From: an uncultured Sulfitobacter sp.
GTDB lineage: Bacteria; Pseudomonadota; Alphaproteobacteria; Rhodobacterales; Rhodobacteraceae
Assembly: GCF_947502895.1 (NCBI RefSeq)
Contig: NZ_CANNBM010000006.1
Span: 1 to 64,000, forward strand
Direction of reading: 5' to 3'
Length of the DNA stretch: 64,000 bases
Shown piece after piece: positions 44,556-53,951 of the stretch. The notes beneath the pieces are model-generated. The model was not told the DNA's origin. It worked only from the letters and a program-made list of their open reading frames with translations, and searched no databases. Position 1 is the first letter of the stretch, and every line of letters starts with the position of its first letter. A program made the position numbers and the translations under genes.

Positions 44556-45611
44556 ATGAAATGGACACAAATAACAGCAGCGGCAACGCTGGTCTGCATG
44601 GCAGGTGCTGCATCTGCCGAGAATTACAACGCAACGGTCGTTGCAGGACATCCGGGCGTTTTCCGCTGGGTGAAAATGATCGACGAGGCCTTTGTGCCGC
44701 AGGTACAGGCCGCACTTGAAGGCACGGGCCACACGATGAGCTTTGATGGCCAGTATGGCGGCGCTATCGCCAAAGTCGGCGACGAGTTGGAGACAGTCGA
44801 GGCGGGCTTGGCCGAGATAGGTATTTGCCAGTCCTTATTTGATCCGGCCAAACTGGCTGTGCAGAACGTCACCTACTACACCCCTTTCGTGAGCGATGAT
44901 CCGAGACAGGTGTCAGAGTTGATGGACAAGCTGCACCGTGAAGATGACCGCATGACAGCGTCTTATGCTGACAATGGTGTTGTTTATCTGGGCGCGCCTG
45001 TGGGCATTGATGACTATCTGATGATGACGAATTTTCCTGTGGCCGGATTGGCCGATTTGGAAGGGCGCAAGATTGCCGCTCCTGGTGCTGCGCTGAACTG
45101 GCTGAAGGGGACGGGCGCTGTTGGCGTATCGGGCAACCTGACCACCTATTACAACGAGTTGAAAACAGGGGTGTATGACGGTGTGATTGTCTTTGCTTCT
45201 GCGGCCTTGCCGGGCAAGCTGTATGAGGTCGCGCCCTACGTGACCCGCGCTGGTCTGGGCGCGCAGTTTGCCGGTGGTTTGTGCGCAAATGCTGACTGGC
45301 ACGCCAGCCTGCCGGATGAGGCCAAGGATGCGCTGAGTGCAGGCGCGGATGCTGCGCGGGAGTGGTATCTTGCGTCTTTGGAAGACGGCGTTGCCACCTC
45401 GATCAAAGTGATGGGCGAGAACGGCGCGACGATCACAGATGCATCCGACGAGATGCGCCGCGCTTGGGCCGCAGGTATGGATAACGCAGCCAAAGAATGG
45501 GCGGCGGGGCTGGACGCCCAAGGCAAACCGGGCACGGACATCCTGAGCCTGTACATGCAGTCTATGCGTGATGCGGGTGCAACCCCGCTGCGTGATTGGG
45601 ACAAAGAGTGA
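44556..45611 (+). CDS. TRAP transporter periplasmic binding protein (DctP family)
   Basis: 351 residues with signal peptide (MKWTQITAAATLVCMAGAAS, cleavage near SAE). Family features are ADLEGRKIAAPGAALNWLKG near residue 165, the loop that closes on the carboxylate, and TGVYDGVIVFASAALPGKLY. TRAP systems import carboxylates with the Na+ gradient. The start at 44556 is favoured over 44550 because GGAGGA abuts the first ATG and sits at proper distance from the second. Followed by DctQ and DctM genes with overlaps. The cyclase and BKACE downstream suggest a keto or amino acid type substrate. Confidence 0.9.
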   Translation: MKWTQITAAATLVCMAGAASAENYNATVVAGHPGVFRWVKMIDEAFVPQVQAALEGTGHTMSFDGQYGGAIAKVGDELETVEAGLAEIGICQSLFDPAKLAVQNVTYYTPFVSDDPRQVSELMDKLHREDDRMTASYADNGVVYLGAPVGIDDYLMMTNFPVAGLADLEGRKIAAPGAALNWLKGTGAVGVSGNLTTYYNELKTGVYDGVIVFASAALPGKLYEVAPYVTRAGLGAQFAGGLCANADWHASLPDEAKDALSAGADAAREWYLASLEDGVATSIKVMGENGATITDASDEMRRAWAAGMDNAAKEWAAGLDAQGKPGTDILSLYMQSMRDAGATPLRDWDKE

Positions 45612-46108
45612 TGCGAAACCGGCTGCTGGCGACACTCGACCATGTGACGCTGGCGGCCAATGTGGTGGGGTCGCTCTTGATCCTTTCGCTGGTGGTTTTG
45701 ATCACGGCTGATGTGGCGGGGCGCAACCTGTTGGGTGCGCCCCTGTCTGGCGTGCCCGAGCTGGTATCGTTGTCGATTGTGGCGATTGTATTCTTACAAG
45801 CGCCGCAAGCACTCAAAGCAGGCCGAATGACCCGTAGCGATGGGGTGATCGACGTCCTTCACGCGCGGTTTCCAAATCTGGCCCGCTGGCTTGAAACGGT
45901 CTTTGATCTGGTTGGCATCGCTGTTTTGTCAGCAATTCTATACGCACATTGGCCGATGATGACCCGTGCATGGACACGCGGAGATTTCGTGGGCGCTGTG
46001 GGTGATTTCACCGCTCCCACTTGGCCTGTCAAAGCCATGCTGGCGCTGGGCTGCATCCTGCTTGCGCTACAATTTGGCGCGCGGATCGTGCGGAGGTTCG
46101 TGCGATGA
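45611..46108 (+). CDS. TRAP transporter small permease (DctQ)
   Basis: 165 residues with four helices, starting MRNRLLATLDHVTLAANVVG. The motif DVAGRNLLGAPLSGVPEL is typical of DctQ loops. Its ATG shares the last base of the binding-protein stop (TGATG), and its TGA overlaps the DctM start (ATGA). Confidence 0.9.
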   Translation: MRNRLLATLDHVTLAANVVGSLLILSLVVLITADVAGRNLLGAPLSGVPELVSLSIVAIVFLQAPQALKAGRMTRSDGVIDVLHARFPNLARWLETVFDLVGIAVLSAILYAHWPMMTRAWTRGDFVGAVGDFTAPTWPVKAMLALGCILLALQFGARIVRRFVR

Positions 46109-47409
46109 CACCCTTTGATATCGGCCTGATTGCTCTGGCCGTCATGGCGCTGTTGGTGCTGTTTGGGATGTATGTGCCGATTGCACTGATTGCCTGTTCC
46201 TTTGTAGGTGTCTGGGCGATCAAAGGCTCGCCCCTTCTGGCGTCCAAAATGTTGGGCCTGTCGGCGAATGATGCGATATCGTCCTACTTCTTTGGCGTGG
46301 TCCCGCTTTTTGTTCTGATGGGTTTTGTGGTGAGCGAGAGCGGCATGGGCCGCGATGCCTTTGATGTGGCTAACGCCGCGTTTCGGCGGATCAAAGGGGG
46401 CTTGGGCATCGGGACCATTGCCGCCAATACGATCTTTGCTGCCATCACGGGCATCTCTATCGCCTCCGCCGCTGTCTTCACCAAAATCGCTGTGCCAGAA
46501 TTGCGCCGTCACGGCTACACCGCACGTTTCTCTGTGGGGCTGGTCGCGGGGTCCTCCGTGCTGGGCATGCTGATTCCACCCAGTCTGCTGCTGATCCTTT
46601 ACGGTCTGCTGACCGAGCAGAGTATTGGTGATCTGTTTGTTGCAGGCGTCGGGCCAGGACTGCTGCTGGCGCTGCTTTTCGGCATCGGCACGATCCTGAT
46701 GGCCATCTTCGCCCCTCGTTTCGTCGGTGAAAACCTCAGCCAGAATGAAGATGCGCTGACCAGCTTTGAACTGCTTGCCAAAGGGCTGCCCATCACCGCA
46801 CTGATCACGCTCGTTTTGGGGGGTATCTATGGCGGGTTGTTCACACCTGTCGAGGCGGGGGCCATAGGCACCGTGGGCGCTTTGCTGATCGGATTTGCCA
46901 AACGCACGCTGTCGGCTGCTGGGTTGTGGCGGATACTGGTCGAGACGGGGATGGTCACCGCTTCGGTCTGTTTCCTGATTATCGCAGCCCAGATGTATAG
47001 CCGCATGTTGGCCTTTTCCGGTTTGCCGGGCAGTTTTGGTACGCTTGTTACGGATGCAGAATTGGGGCTGATCGCGCTAATCAGCCTCTATTGTCTGGTG
47101 GTCATTCTGTTCGGGATGATCCTCGATTCATCGTCGATCATGCTGATCCTCGTGCCGCTTATGCTGCCTGTGTTGCAGCCAATGGGAGTCGATCTGATCT
47201 GGTTCGGGATTGTGACAGTGATCGCCATCGAAATCGGTTTGCTTACGCCGCCCTTTGGCATTTCGGTCTACGTCATAAAATCCACGCTGGACGACACCTC
47301 GATCACCTTGTCGGACATTTTTATCGGGGCGGCACCCTTTGCCGCGATGATGCTGGTGTGTCTGGCTATCGTGATCGCATTTCCTGCTCTTACGACTTTC
47401 CTGCTTTGA
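46105..47409 (+). CDS. TRAP transporter large permease (DctM)
   Basis: 434-residue membrane protein with about twelve helices. DctM motifs are GMYVPIALIACSFVGVW near the start, ITGISIASAAVFTKIAVPEL, SVLGMLIPPSLLLILYGLLT and a central FTPVEAGAIGTVGALL. The start at 46105 overlaps DctQ and has CGGAGG upstream. It forms the translocation path with DctQ. Confidence 0.94.
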   Translation: MTPFDIGLIALAVMALLVLFGMYVPIALIACSFVGVWAIKGSPLLASKMLGLSANDAISSYFFGVVPLFVLMGFVVSESGMGRDAFDVANAAFRRIKGGLGIGTIAANTIFAAITGISIASAAVFTKIAVPELRRHGYTARFSVGLVAGSSVLGMLIPPSLLLILYGLLTEQSIGDLFVAGVGPGLLLALLFGIGTILMAIFAPRFVGENLSQNEDALTSFELLAKGLPITALITLVLGGIYGGLFTPVEAGAIGTVGALLIGFAKRTLSAAGLWRILVETGMVTASVCFLIIAAQMYSRMLAFSGLPGSFGTLVTDAELGLIALISLYCLVVILFGMILDSSSIMLILVPLMLPVLQPMGVDLIWFGIVTVIAIEIGLLTPPFGISVYVIKSTLDDTSITLSDIFIGAAPFAAMMLVCLAIVIAFPALTTFLL

Positions 47410-47422
47410 AAGGACCTAACCT

Positions 47423-48199
47423 ATGCCAAGACGTTTTGTCGATTTATCCGTCGCGCTTGAGGCGGATATCCAATCTGATCCCGACATCATGCTGCCGCAG
47501 ATCGAATATTTCTCCCATGACCAGACAGCAGGGCAGGTGGCAGGCTTTTTCGAAGGGCTGAGCCACGATGAATTGCCCGGTGGCGAGGGCTGGGCCATAG
47601 AGCGGTTGCAGATTGCCACGCACAACGGCACCCATCTGGACGCGCCGTACCATCACCATTCAACCATGAACAACGGCGAACGGGCGATCACCATCGATGA
47701 GGTCCCGTTGGAATGGTGTTTCGGGAATGGGGTGAAGCTGGATTTTCGCCATTTCGACGATGGCTATATCGTGCAGCCCGATGATGTAGAGGCCGAGTTG
47801 AAGCGGATCGGCCACAATCTTGAGCCGCTGGACATTGTGCTGGTCAACACCTCGGCGGGTGCGCGGTACGGGCACCCGGACTACCTCGGGCGGGGCTGCG
47901 GCATGGGGCGCGATGCCACCATGTATCTGCTGGAGCGTGGCGTGCGTCTGACAGGTACTGACGCATGGAGCTGGGATGCGCCGTTTAACATCACAGCCGA
48001 GCGGTACGCGCGCGACAAAGATGCTTCGATCATCTGGGAAGGGCATCGCGCCAGCATGGAGATCGGCTATTGCCACATCGAAAAACTTGCACAACTCGAC
48101 CAACTGCCGGGGGATGGTTTTCTGGTCTCGTGCTTTCCTTTCAAGATCAAGGCGGCCTCGGCGGGATTCACCCGCGCTGTCGCGATATTCGAGGAGTAG
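47423..48199 (+). CDS. Cyclase-family metal hydrolase (kynurenine formamidase-like)
   Basis: 258 residues with the metal motif HNGTHLDAPYH (His67, His71, Asp73, His77) of the cyclase/KynB fold. Late motif LTGTDAWSWDAP is typical of the larger cyclases (~250-260 aa). Family members hydrolyse amides, lactones or isatin. The adjacent BKACE suggests it makes or consumes a beta-keto acid or amide. The substrate is not determined. Starts 13 bases after dctM. Confidence 0.88.
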   Translation: MPRRFVDLSVALEADIQSDPDIMLPQIEYFSHDQTAGQVAGFFEGLSHDELPGGEGWAIERLQIATHNGTHLDAPYHHHSTMNNGERAITIDEVPLEWCFGNGVKLDFRHFDDGYIVQPDDVEAELKRIGHNLEPLDIVLVNTSAGARYGHPDYLGRGCGMGRDATMYLLERGVRLTGTDAWSWDAPFNITAERYARDKDASIIWEGHRASMEIGYCHIEKLAQLDQLPGDGFLVSCFPFKIKAASAGFTRAVAIFEE

Positions 48200-48202
48200 G
48201 AC

Positions 48203-49132
48203 ATGGGTAAAACAATCATCACCTGCGCCATTACGGGCGCTGTGCATACGCCCACGATGTCAGAGGCGCTTCCTGTTAACGCGGATATGATTGCCGAGCA
48301 GGCGATTGCCGCCGCCAAGGCTGGCGCTGCGATACTACATTTGCACGCGCGCCACCCTGATACTGGCGCGCCGACAGTCGCGCCTGAGCATTTCGCGGAG
48401 TTTTTACCGCGCATCAAGGCAGAGACGGATGCGGTGATCAATATCTCCACAGGCGGCAACCCCGTCATGACCGTGGAGGAGCGTATCCCTGCGGCGCGCC
48501 AGTTCAGCCCGGAAATGTGCAGCCTGAACATGGGGTCGATGAATTTTGCGCTGCATCCGATGGCCGATAAGTACGACACATGGAAGAACGACTGGGAAGA
48601 AGGTTATATCAAAGGGTCCGAAAACAACATCTTTCGCAATACCTTTCAGGATATTCGCATGGTGGCCGATGCGCTGGGCGGGCCTGAACATCGCGTGAAG
48701 TTCGAGCATGAGTGCTATGACGTGGGCCACCTCTATAACCTCAAATTCTGTTTGGACCGCGGCATGTTCAAAGCCCCGATATTCTTGCAATTTGTCTTGG
48801 GCATCCTTGGCGGGATCGCCGCAGATATCGACAATCTGGTGTTCATGAAACGCACGGCGGACAAGCTGTTTGGCGATGACTATCAATGGTCTGTTATCGG
48901 CGCAGGCGCGCAGCAGATGAAACTGGCGGCTGTTGGCGCGCAGATGGGCGGACACGTGCGTGTGGGACTTGAGGATTCGCTGTTCATCGCGCGGGGGGAG
49001 CTCGCTACGTCAAATGCGCAACAGGTCGAAAAGGTGAAAGGTATACTCGCGGCACAGGGCAACCAGATTGCCACACCGCAAGAAGCGCGCGCGATGCTGG
49101 GATTGAAAGGCGCAGACGCGGTGAATTTCTGA
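48203..49132 (+). CDS. BKACE (3-keto-5-aminohexanoate cleavage-like) enzyme
   Basis: 309-residue DUF849/BKACE TIM-barrel enzyme: condenses a beta-keto acid with acetyl-CoA to acetoacetate and a new CoA ester. The Zn motif is LHLHARH (HxH), followed by INISTGGNPVMTVEER and KFEHECYDVGH with its Glu. Catalytic-region stretches VLGILGGIAADIDNLVF and HVRVGLEDSLFI are near the end. The family acts on many substrates, including dehydrocarnitine, so the exact one needs the genomic partners. It begins three bases after the cyclase stop and overlaps the osmC-like gene by one base. Confidence 0.9.
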   Translation: MGKTIITCAITGAVHTPTMSEALPVNADMIAEQAIAAAKAGAAILHLHARHPDTGAPTVAPEHFAEFLPRIKAETDAVINISTGGNPVMTVEERIPAARQFSPEMCSLNMGSMNFALHPMADKYDTWKNDWEEGYIKGSENNIFRNTFQDIRMVADALGGPEHRVKFEHECYDVGHLYNLKFCLDRGMFKAPIFLQFVLGILGGIAADIDNLVFMKRTADKLFGDDYQWSVIGAGAQQMKLAAVGAQMGGHVRVGLEDSLFIARGELATSNAQQVEKVKGILAAQGNQIATPQEARAMLGLKGADAVNF

Positions 49133-49629
49133 TGAGCATTGAGCAACCAAAAGAGCCGCTGACCGTCACCTTCACATGCGAGGGCCGCGCAGTGGGCAAG
49201 ATGCGCAACGAGCTGGACGTGGCCATGACCGAACCCATGGTCGAGCGGTTTACAATGGCCACGGACGAGGGGCCGTTTCATGGTGGTGATGCGACCGCGC
49301 CCCCGCCGCTTGCGCATTTTATCGCGGGTTTGACAGGCTGCATCATGACCCAGCTGCGGGCATTTGCCAAACGAATGGACGTGGTGATTGATGATCTCAG
49401 CGTGAACGCCGAGGTCAAATGGCAATGGACCCCAAAGGGCCGGATATACGAGACAGCGCCAAAGTCGTTTCATATCGACGTATTGCTAGAAAGCTCGTCA
49501 TCGCTAGAGGATCAAATCGCATTGGTGCAAGCCGCCAAGAAGGGCTGTTTCGTGGAGCAAACGCTGGGGCAGGCAAATACTGTTACACACCGGATCAAAT
49601 CCGGTGACGGGTTTGTTGCGATCGACTAG
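49132..49629 (+). CDS. OsmC-family protein
   Basis: 165 residues with OsmC fold; two conserved Cys lie in LTGCIMTQL and KKGCFVEQ. Some OsmC members reduce organic hydroperoxides, while others are only structural homologues. It is the last gene of the TetR-TRAP-cyclase-BKACE operon, a setting where its function may be catabolic rather than oxidative. It ends 14 bases before the convergent second TetR gene. Confidence 0.85.
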   Translation: MSIEQPKEPLTVTFTCEGRAVGKMRNELDVAMTEPMVERFTMATDEGPFHGGDATAPPPLAHFIAGLTGCIMTQLRAFAKRMDVVIDDLSVNAEVKWQWTPKGRIYETAPKSFHIDVLLESSSSLEDQIALVQAAKKGCFVEQTLGQANTVTHRIKSGDGFVAID

Positions 49630-49643
49630 GTCGTCCAGAAGCC

Positions 49644-50276
49644 CTAGCGCACCATCCCGTGCAACACCGTTCGCGCAAGCGTACGTGCGATCTGGTCTCG
49701 GTCGGCATCGGTTTGATCGGGGCGCACGCGGTACCAATCGACCAGACCGTTCAGCGCACCCATCATAACGCGACCCGCAATCTCGATACTTGGCACATCC
49801 AGTGTACCATCGGCCAATCCTGATCTCAGGACGTCACGGTACAGATCTTCATAGTCGTTACGCTGTTTGATCAGCTCGGACAGCACGGCGCGCTCTGCCT
49901 CGGTGGTGGAGCCGCGCAGGTATATCTCAACCCCCAGTCGGATGCTGCGCTGGTAGGGCAGGGTGTCCATCATGACGCGGGCATGGGCTGTTGCCATCGC
50001 CTCCAGCTTTTCATGGCAGGGGATCGGGAGAAGGAGCAATGGTTCAATCGCGTCAAAACAGAACTGCATCGCCTGACGGTGGACTGCAAAATAAATCGCG
50101 TTTTTGGAACGGAAATGGTGATAAACCCGCCCTTTGGTCGCGCCTAAAACATCGGCAATGTCGTCAATCGTCGCCTTTTCCAGCCCTTTGAGCATAAAGC
50201 ATTGTGCAGCAGCCTCGATGATCTGCTGTCTGCTATCGCCTTTGGCGTTCGCAATCTGTGCGGTCTGGGCTTGCAT
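49644..50276 (-). CDS. TetR-family transcriptional regulator
   Basis: 210 residues; N-terminal HTH is TIDDIADVLGATKGRVYHHF near residue 36. The C-terminal domain is helical with EIYLRGSTTEAERAVLSEL. The start at 50276 follows GAGGGACAGAT. It is divergent from the second TRAP operon at 50638 and convergent with the OsmC gene, so it more likely regulates the second TRAP system. Confidence 0.9.
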   Translation of the reverse strand: MQAQTAQIANAKGDSRQQIIEAAAQCFMLKGLEKATIDDIADVLGATKGRVYHHFRSKNAIYFAVHRQAMQFCFDAIEPLLLLPIPCHEKLEAMATAHARVMMDTLPYQRSIRLGVEIYLRGSTTEAERAVLSELIKQRNDYEDLYRDVLRSGLADGTLDVPSIEIAGRVMMGALNGLVDWYRVRPDQTDADRDQIARTLARTVLHGMVR

Positions 50277-50637
50277 ATCTGTCCCTCAAACGGTGTGCCC
50301 TGTCGTCATCGGGCGGTCTCATTTTTCGCGCGCTGACGCTGCCAAAGTGTACGGCGCGGCCTAACTTGTTACTGGCGTAATGTCAGATCACAAAATCAGT
50401 CTCAGCGCAAAGGCGCAACGCTACGTCTCTCGGTACTGTGTCGTTTCACTATTGACAGTTGCCCGTCCAGTCCCATTTTTAAACATACTACCGAGAATGT
50501 TGTCGCGGCAAGGCGCCGCGCTCAACGATCAGGTCGATATGCCATCGGGAATGGATGGCACAGCACCAAAACAGCGAATCCGGATCGGCCTCGTGCCGTC
50601 ATCTCGGGCTAAGTGAAATAACATGGGAGGACATAAT
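50277..50637. promoter_or_regulatory. Divergent control region of TetR and second TRAP operon
   Basis: 361 bases. A possible -35 TTGACA at 50452-50457 has an AT-rich stretch TTTTTAAAC about 17 bases further; it could drive the TRAP operon. No convincing gene is seen; the 78-codon frame at 50380-50616 has no recognisable domain. Confidence 0.45.
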
Positions 50638-51789
50638 ATGACTTACAAAACCAGCCTGACATTGGCCGCCACAGTCGTTGCCGCCGCCATCGCAGGCCAA
50701 GCGGCCGCGAAAGAGCGGTTGAACTTTGCGTACGGTTACCCAAACACATCTGCCATCGGACAAGCTGTTGATGATTACGCGGCTGCCGTTGCCGAGCGTT
50801 CCAATGGCGAGATTGACGTGACAGGCTTTGCCATGTCGCTGCTGAGCCTGCCAGAGACATCACCCGGCGTGCGCGACGGTCTGGCTGACGTAGGCTTTGT
50901 ACTGCCACCGTATTATCCCGCAGAATACCCGACCAACCTGTATTTGCACGAGATGAACCTGCTGATTAATCTGGTAGAAAACCCGACCGGCAAAGAGCCG
51001 TTGGCGTTTGCCGGTGCGATGCTGGAGTACACTTTCAACAACTGCCCAGAGTGTATGGCAGAAAATGTCGCGCAAAATCAGGTCTATACGGGCGGCGGGG
51101 TGACTCCGCTGTACAACCTGCTGTGCAAAGACGTGTCTGTCACCAGCATCGAAGACCTGAAAGGTCTGCGCTTGCGTGCTGGCGGGGCAGGCTTTGTCCG
51201 TTTTGCCGAAGCATTCGGCGCTCAGGGCGTTCGCTTGCCCGTTTCCGAGGCCTATGAGGGTTTGGATCAGGGTATTATTGACTGCGCCATGCTGTCGGCA
51301 CCCGAACTTACAAACTACAACCTGCACGAAGTCGTCACCGACATAACGCTTGCCGTACCAGGTGGTGCATTCGCGGGCGTTTCCTCGGCCAACATCAATG
51401 CCGACCGCTGGAAAGCGATGGATGACGCGGGCCGCGAGGCGCTTTTGTGGGGCGGTAGCCATATGACAGCAGACGTCACGTGGAACTTTTACACAGATGA
51501 CAGCGCCGCGATCGAGCATGCCCGCGGGAAAGGTATCAAGTTCCATCAGGCTGATGCCGAACTGCTGGCAGCCGTAAAAGACTTTGCGAAGGCCGATCTG
51601 GAAACAGTTGCTGGCTTGTTCAAAGAAACCTACGGCGTTGAGCGTGCGAGCGAAATTTCGGCAGATTTTGCACCGCTGTTGGAAAAGTGGAACGGTCTTG
51701 TAACCGATGTCGACAGCAGCGATGCCTTGCAGCAGCTGTTCTGGAACGAGGTAGTCTCGAAGGTTGATCCAGCCACATACGGCCAGTAA
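50638..51789 (+). CDS. TRAP transporter periplasmic binding protein (second system)
   Basis: 383 residues with signal peptide (MTYKTSLTLAATVVAAAIAG, cleavage near QAAA-KE). DctP family features include IEDLKGLRLRAGGAGFVRFA near residue 185 and EAYEGLDQGIIDCAMLS. An unusual CPEC pair (NNCPECMAEN) near residue 142 and a further Cys at ~168 suggest a disulfide. The start follows GGAGGACATAAT. The ligand is not known. A hairpin follows, then DctQ and DctM genes. Confidence 0.9.
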   Translation: MTYKTSLTLAATVVAAAIAGQAAAKERLNFAYGYPNTSAIGQAVDDYAAAVAERSNGEIDVTGFAMSLLSLPETSPGVRDGLADVGFVLPPYYPAEYPTNLYLHEMNLLINLVENPTGKEPLAFAGAMLEYTFNNCPECMAENVAQNQVYTGGGVTPLYNLLCKDVSVTSIEDLKGLRLRAGGAGFVRFAEAFGAQGVRLPVSEAYEGLDQGIIDCAMLSAPELTNYNLHEVVTDITLAVPGGAFAGVSSANINADRWKAMDDAGREALLWGGSHMTADVTWNFYTDDSAAIEHARGKGIKFHQADAELLAAVKDFAKADLETVAGLFKETYGVERASEISADFAPLLEKWNGLVTDVDSSDALQQLFWNEVVSKVDPATYGQ

Positions 51790-51811
51790 CCCGATGATTG
51801 CCTAACCAAAA

Positions 51812-51842
51812 GGGGCGCGATTAGCATAGTTTGCCGCGCCCC
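51812..51842 (+). terminator. Hairpin after the second TRAP binding-protein gene
   Basis: GGGGCGCG (51812-51819) pairs with CGCGCCCC (51835-51842) over a 15-base loop in the 70-base gap. Placement is the same as in the sugar ABC and tmo operons. Confidence 0.65.
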
Positions 51843-51859
51843 GAATTTCCTTTTCCAGA

Positions 51860-52420
51860 ATGGACTTTCCCATGAAACCCGTCGCATCCGTGATCTCATG
51901 GCTTATCTCCGGAACATCAACCATTGCCGGCATAATGGTGCTGCTGCTCATCGCCCATGTATCGTTGGATGTGGCAATGCGGTTTGTGTTCGAGACACCT
52001 TTGAATTCTACCATCCTATACGTTTCTGCATTTTATATGGTCTCAATCGCCTTTCTCCCGCTAGCCGCGGTCGAGCAGCGCGACAGCCATATCGCGGTTG
52101 AGTTGTTGGTTGAGAAGTTTCCAACCAAAATACAGAGCTTTCTTGCAGGGGTTGCCCTGCTTCTTACGTTCATCGTTACAGCCGTTGTTGCCTTGCGCAC
52201 GGGCGACGAGGCATTGGCCAAATACTTGGGCGGTTCCTTCTCCATCGAGGCGGGTGGCAAGGTCATCACGTGGCCTACCTATCTGGCGCTGCCACTGGGC
52301 TTTGGTCTGATGGCGATCGTTGCCGGTTGGAAGCTGATCTGTCTGGTAATGGGTCGCCCGCACGGGCTTGAAGCGCTCAAAGTCGAAGACCCTTACCTTT
52401 CTGGCGGAGATGCCCGATGA
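51860..52420 (+). CDS. TRAP transporter small permease (DctQ, second system)
   Basis: 186 residues (182 from 51872), about four helices. It starts MDFPMKPVASVISWLISGTS. DctQ-type motif HVSLDVAMRFVFETPLNST follows the first helix. No good ribosome-binding site precedes either ATG. It overlaps dctM by ATGA at 52417. Confidence 0.87.
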   Translation: MDFPMKPVASVISWLISGTSTIAGIMVLLLIAHVSLDVAMRFVFETPLNSTILYVSAFYMVSIAFLPLAAVEQRDSHIAVELLVEKFPTKIQSFLAGVALLLTFIVTAVVALRTGDEALAKYLGGSFSIEAGGKVITWPTYLALPLGFGLMAIVAGWKLICLVMGRPHGLEALKVEDPYLSGGDAR

Positions 52421-53724
52421 CCGAGCTTCAGATCGCGGGCATATTCATTGCCGTTTTGCTCGTCATGATCCTGATGCGGATTCCCATCGGGATTTCACTG
52501 ATCGCTGTGTCCTTTGTCGGCCTTTGGCAGATGTTCAACTGGAACATCGCGTGGGGCAGTCTGGGGATTGTACCTTATAACTTTGCAAATTCATGGGTGC
52601 TCAGCTCGATCCCCGCGTTTTTGTTTATGGGGTTCATCTGTTATCATACACGCTTGACACAGGGGTTGTTTAACGCCGCTCAGGTCTGGCTGTCCGGGCT
52701 GCCTGGCGGCCTGGCAATCGCGTCTGTGTTTGGGTGTGCGGGCTTTGCCGCTGTCACGGGGTCGTCTGTGGCGTGTTCGGCTGCGATGGGCAAGATCGCC
52801 GTGCCTGAAATGGTGCGCAACCGCTACAGTGCGGAGCTGGCGACAGGTACGGTTGCCGCCGCTGGCACCATTGGCGCGCTGATCCCGCCGTCCATCCTGA
52901 TGATCTTGTACGGGATCATCTCGCGTCAATCTGTCAGCTCTTTGTTTCTTGGTGGTTTGGTGATTGGTGTTATCACGCTCTTTGCGTATATTGCGGTGAT
53001 CCTTATCCGCGTAAAGCTGAACCCCGATCTGGCACCCCCCGTCAAGATCGAGGCAACGCGGGCCGAAAAGTTCAAGGCGCTGGGTCAGACATGGCCTGTG
53101 CTGTTGATCGTGATCGGCGTGTTTGCGGGTTTGTTCGGCGGCGCCTTTACGCCCACAGAGGCGGGGGCGATTGGCGCAATGCTGTCGATGCTGGTGGCGC
53201 TGCTCTATCGTACGCTGACGTTCAAGGCCTTGCGCATGGCCATAACCGAAACGCTGACAACCACGGCCGCTCTGCTGATCATCGCAGTCGGTGCCAGTTT
53301 GCTCACCCGCTTCTTGGCGCTGTCAGGGATCGGCGATGCGCTGTCCGATACTATTCTGGGCTTTGGCGTGTCGCCCCTGATGATCATGCTCGGGATCGTG
53401 GTGATCTATCTTGTTCTTGGCATGATGCTGGAGCCTGTTGGTGCCATGCTGCTAACCCTTCCGATTGTTTTGCCGATTGTCGATGAGACGGGTTACAGCC
53501 TGCTTTGGTTCGGGGTGTTGCTGGTCAAGCTGTTGGAAATCGGAATGATCACACCGCCGATGGGAATGAACGTCTTTGTTATCAAGGGAGTCGTTGGCAA
53601 TATAGCAACCCTGTCGCAGGTCTTTCGGGGGGTGTTTTGGTTTGTTGTTGTTGATCTGGTAATTGTCGCTTTCATGATCGCCTTTCCCAATCTGGTTCTG
53701 TTCTTACCGAACCTTGTGAACTAA
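52417..53724 (+). CDS. TRAP transporter large permease (DctM, second system)
   Basis: 435-residue multi-helix permease. Motifs include AVTGSSVACSAAMGKIAVPE, GTIGALIPPSILMILYGIIS and FTPTEAGAIGAMLSMLVA. It parallels the first DctM but the two sets are clearly different, indicating distinct substrates. A hairpin terminator with a T-rich tail follows. Confidence 0.94.
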   Translation: MTELQIAGIFIAVLLVMILMRIPIGISLIAVSFVGLWQMFNWNIAWGSLGIVPYNFANSWVLSSIPAFLFMGFICYHTRLTQGLFNAAQVWLSGLPGGLAIASVFGCAGFAAVTGSSVACSAAMGKIAVPEMVRNRYSAELATGTVAAAGTIGALIPPSILMILYGIISRQSVSSLFLGGLVIGVITLFAYIAVILIRVKLNPDLAPPVKIEATRAEKFKALGQTWPVLLIVIGVFAGLFGGAFTPTEAGAIGAMLSMLVALLYRTLTFKALRMAITETLTTTAALLIIAVGASLLTRFLALSGIGDALSDTILGFGVSPLMIMLGIVVIYLVLGMMLEPVGAMLLTLPIVLPIVDETGYSLLWFGVLLVKLLEIGMITPPMGMNVFVIKGVVGNIATLSQVFRGVFWFVVVDLVIVAFMIAFPNLVLFLPNLVN

Positions 53725-53762
53725 CGCTGGCAAGCGGACAGGATGCACCTGACAGAGAGCCG

Positions 53763-53789
53763 AACGCCACGTCTTGGAGATGTGGCGTT
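53763..53789 (+). terminator. Terminator of the second TRAP operon
   Basis: AACGCCAC (53763-53770) pairs with GTGGCGTT (53782-53789), followed by TGTCTTTT. A classic rho-independent form. Confidence 0.7.
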
Positions 53790-53951
53790 TGTCTTTTCAG
53801 TGTATCCAGAACGATAGAGTGATCCGGTGCTGGTCACGGGCTTTACAGATGCTAGTGTTGGGGCAGAAATTCGGTAAAAACAACGGCACCGGCGGGCTTT
53901 GCGCCTGTTGCATAGGGCCGCAAAATGACAATCAACCTGATGGAGGACGCA

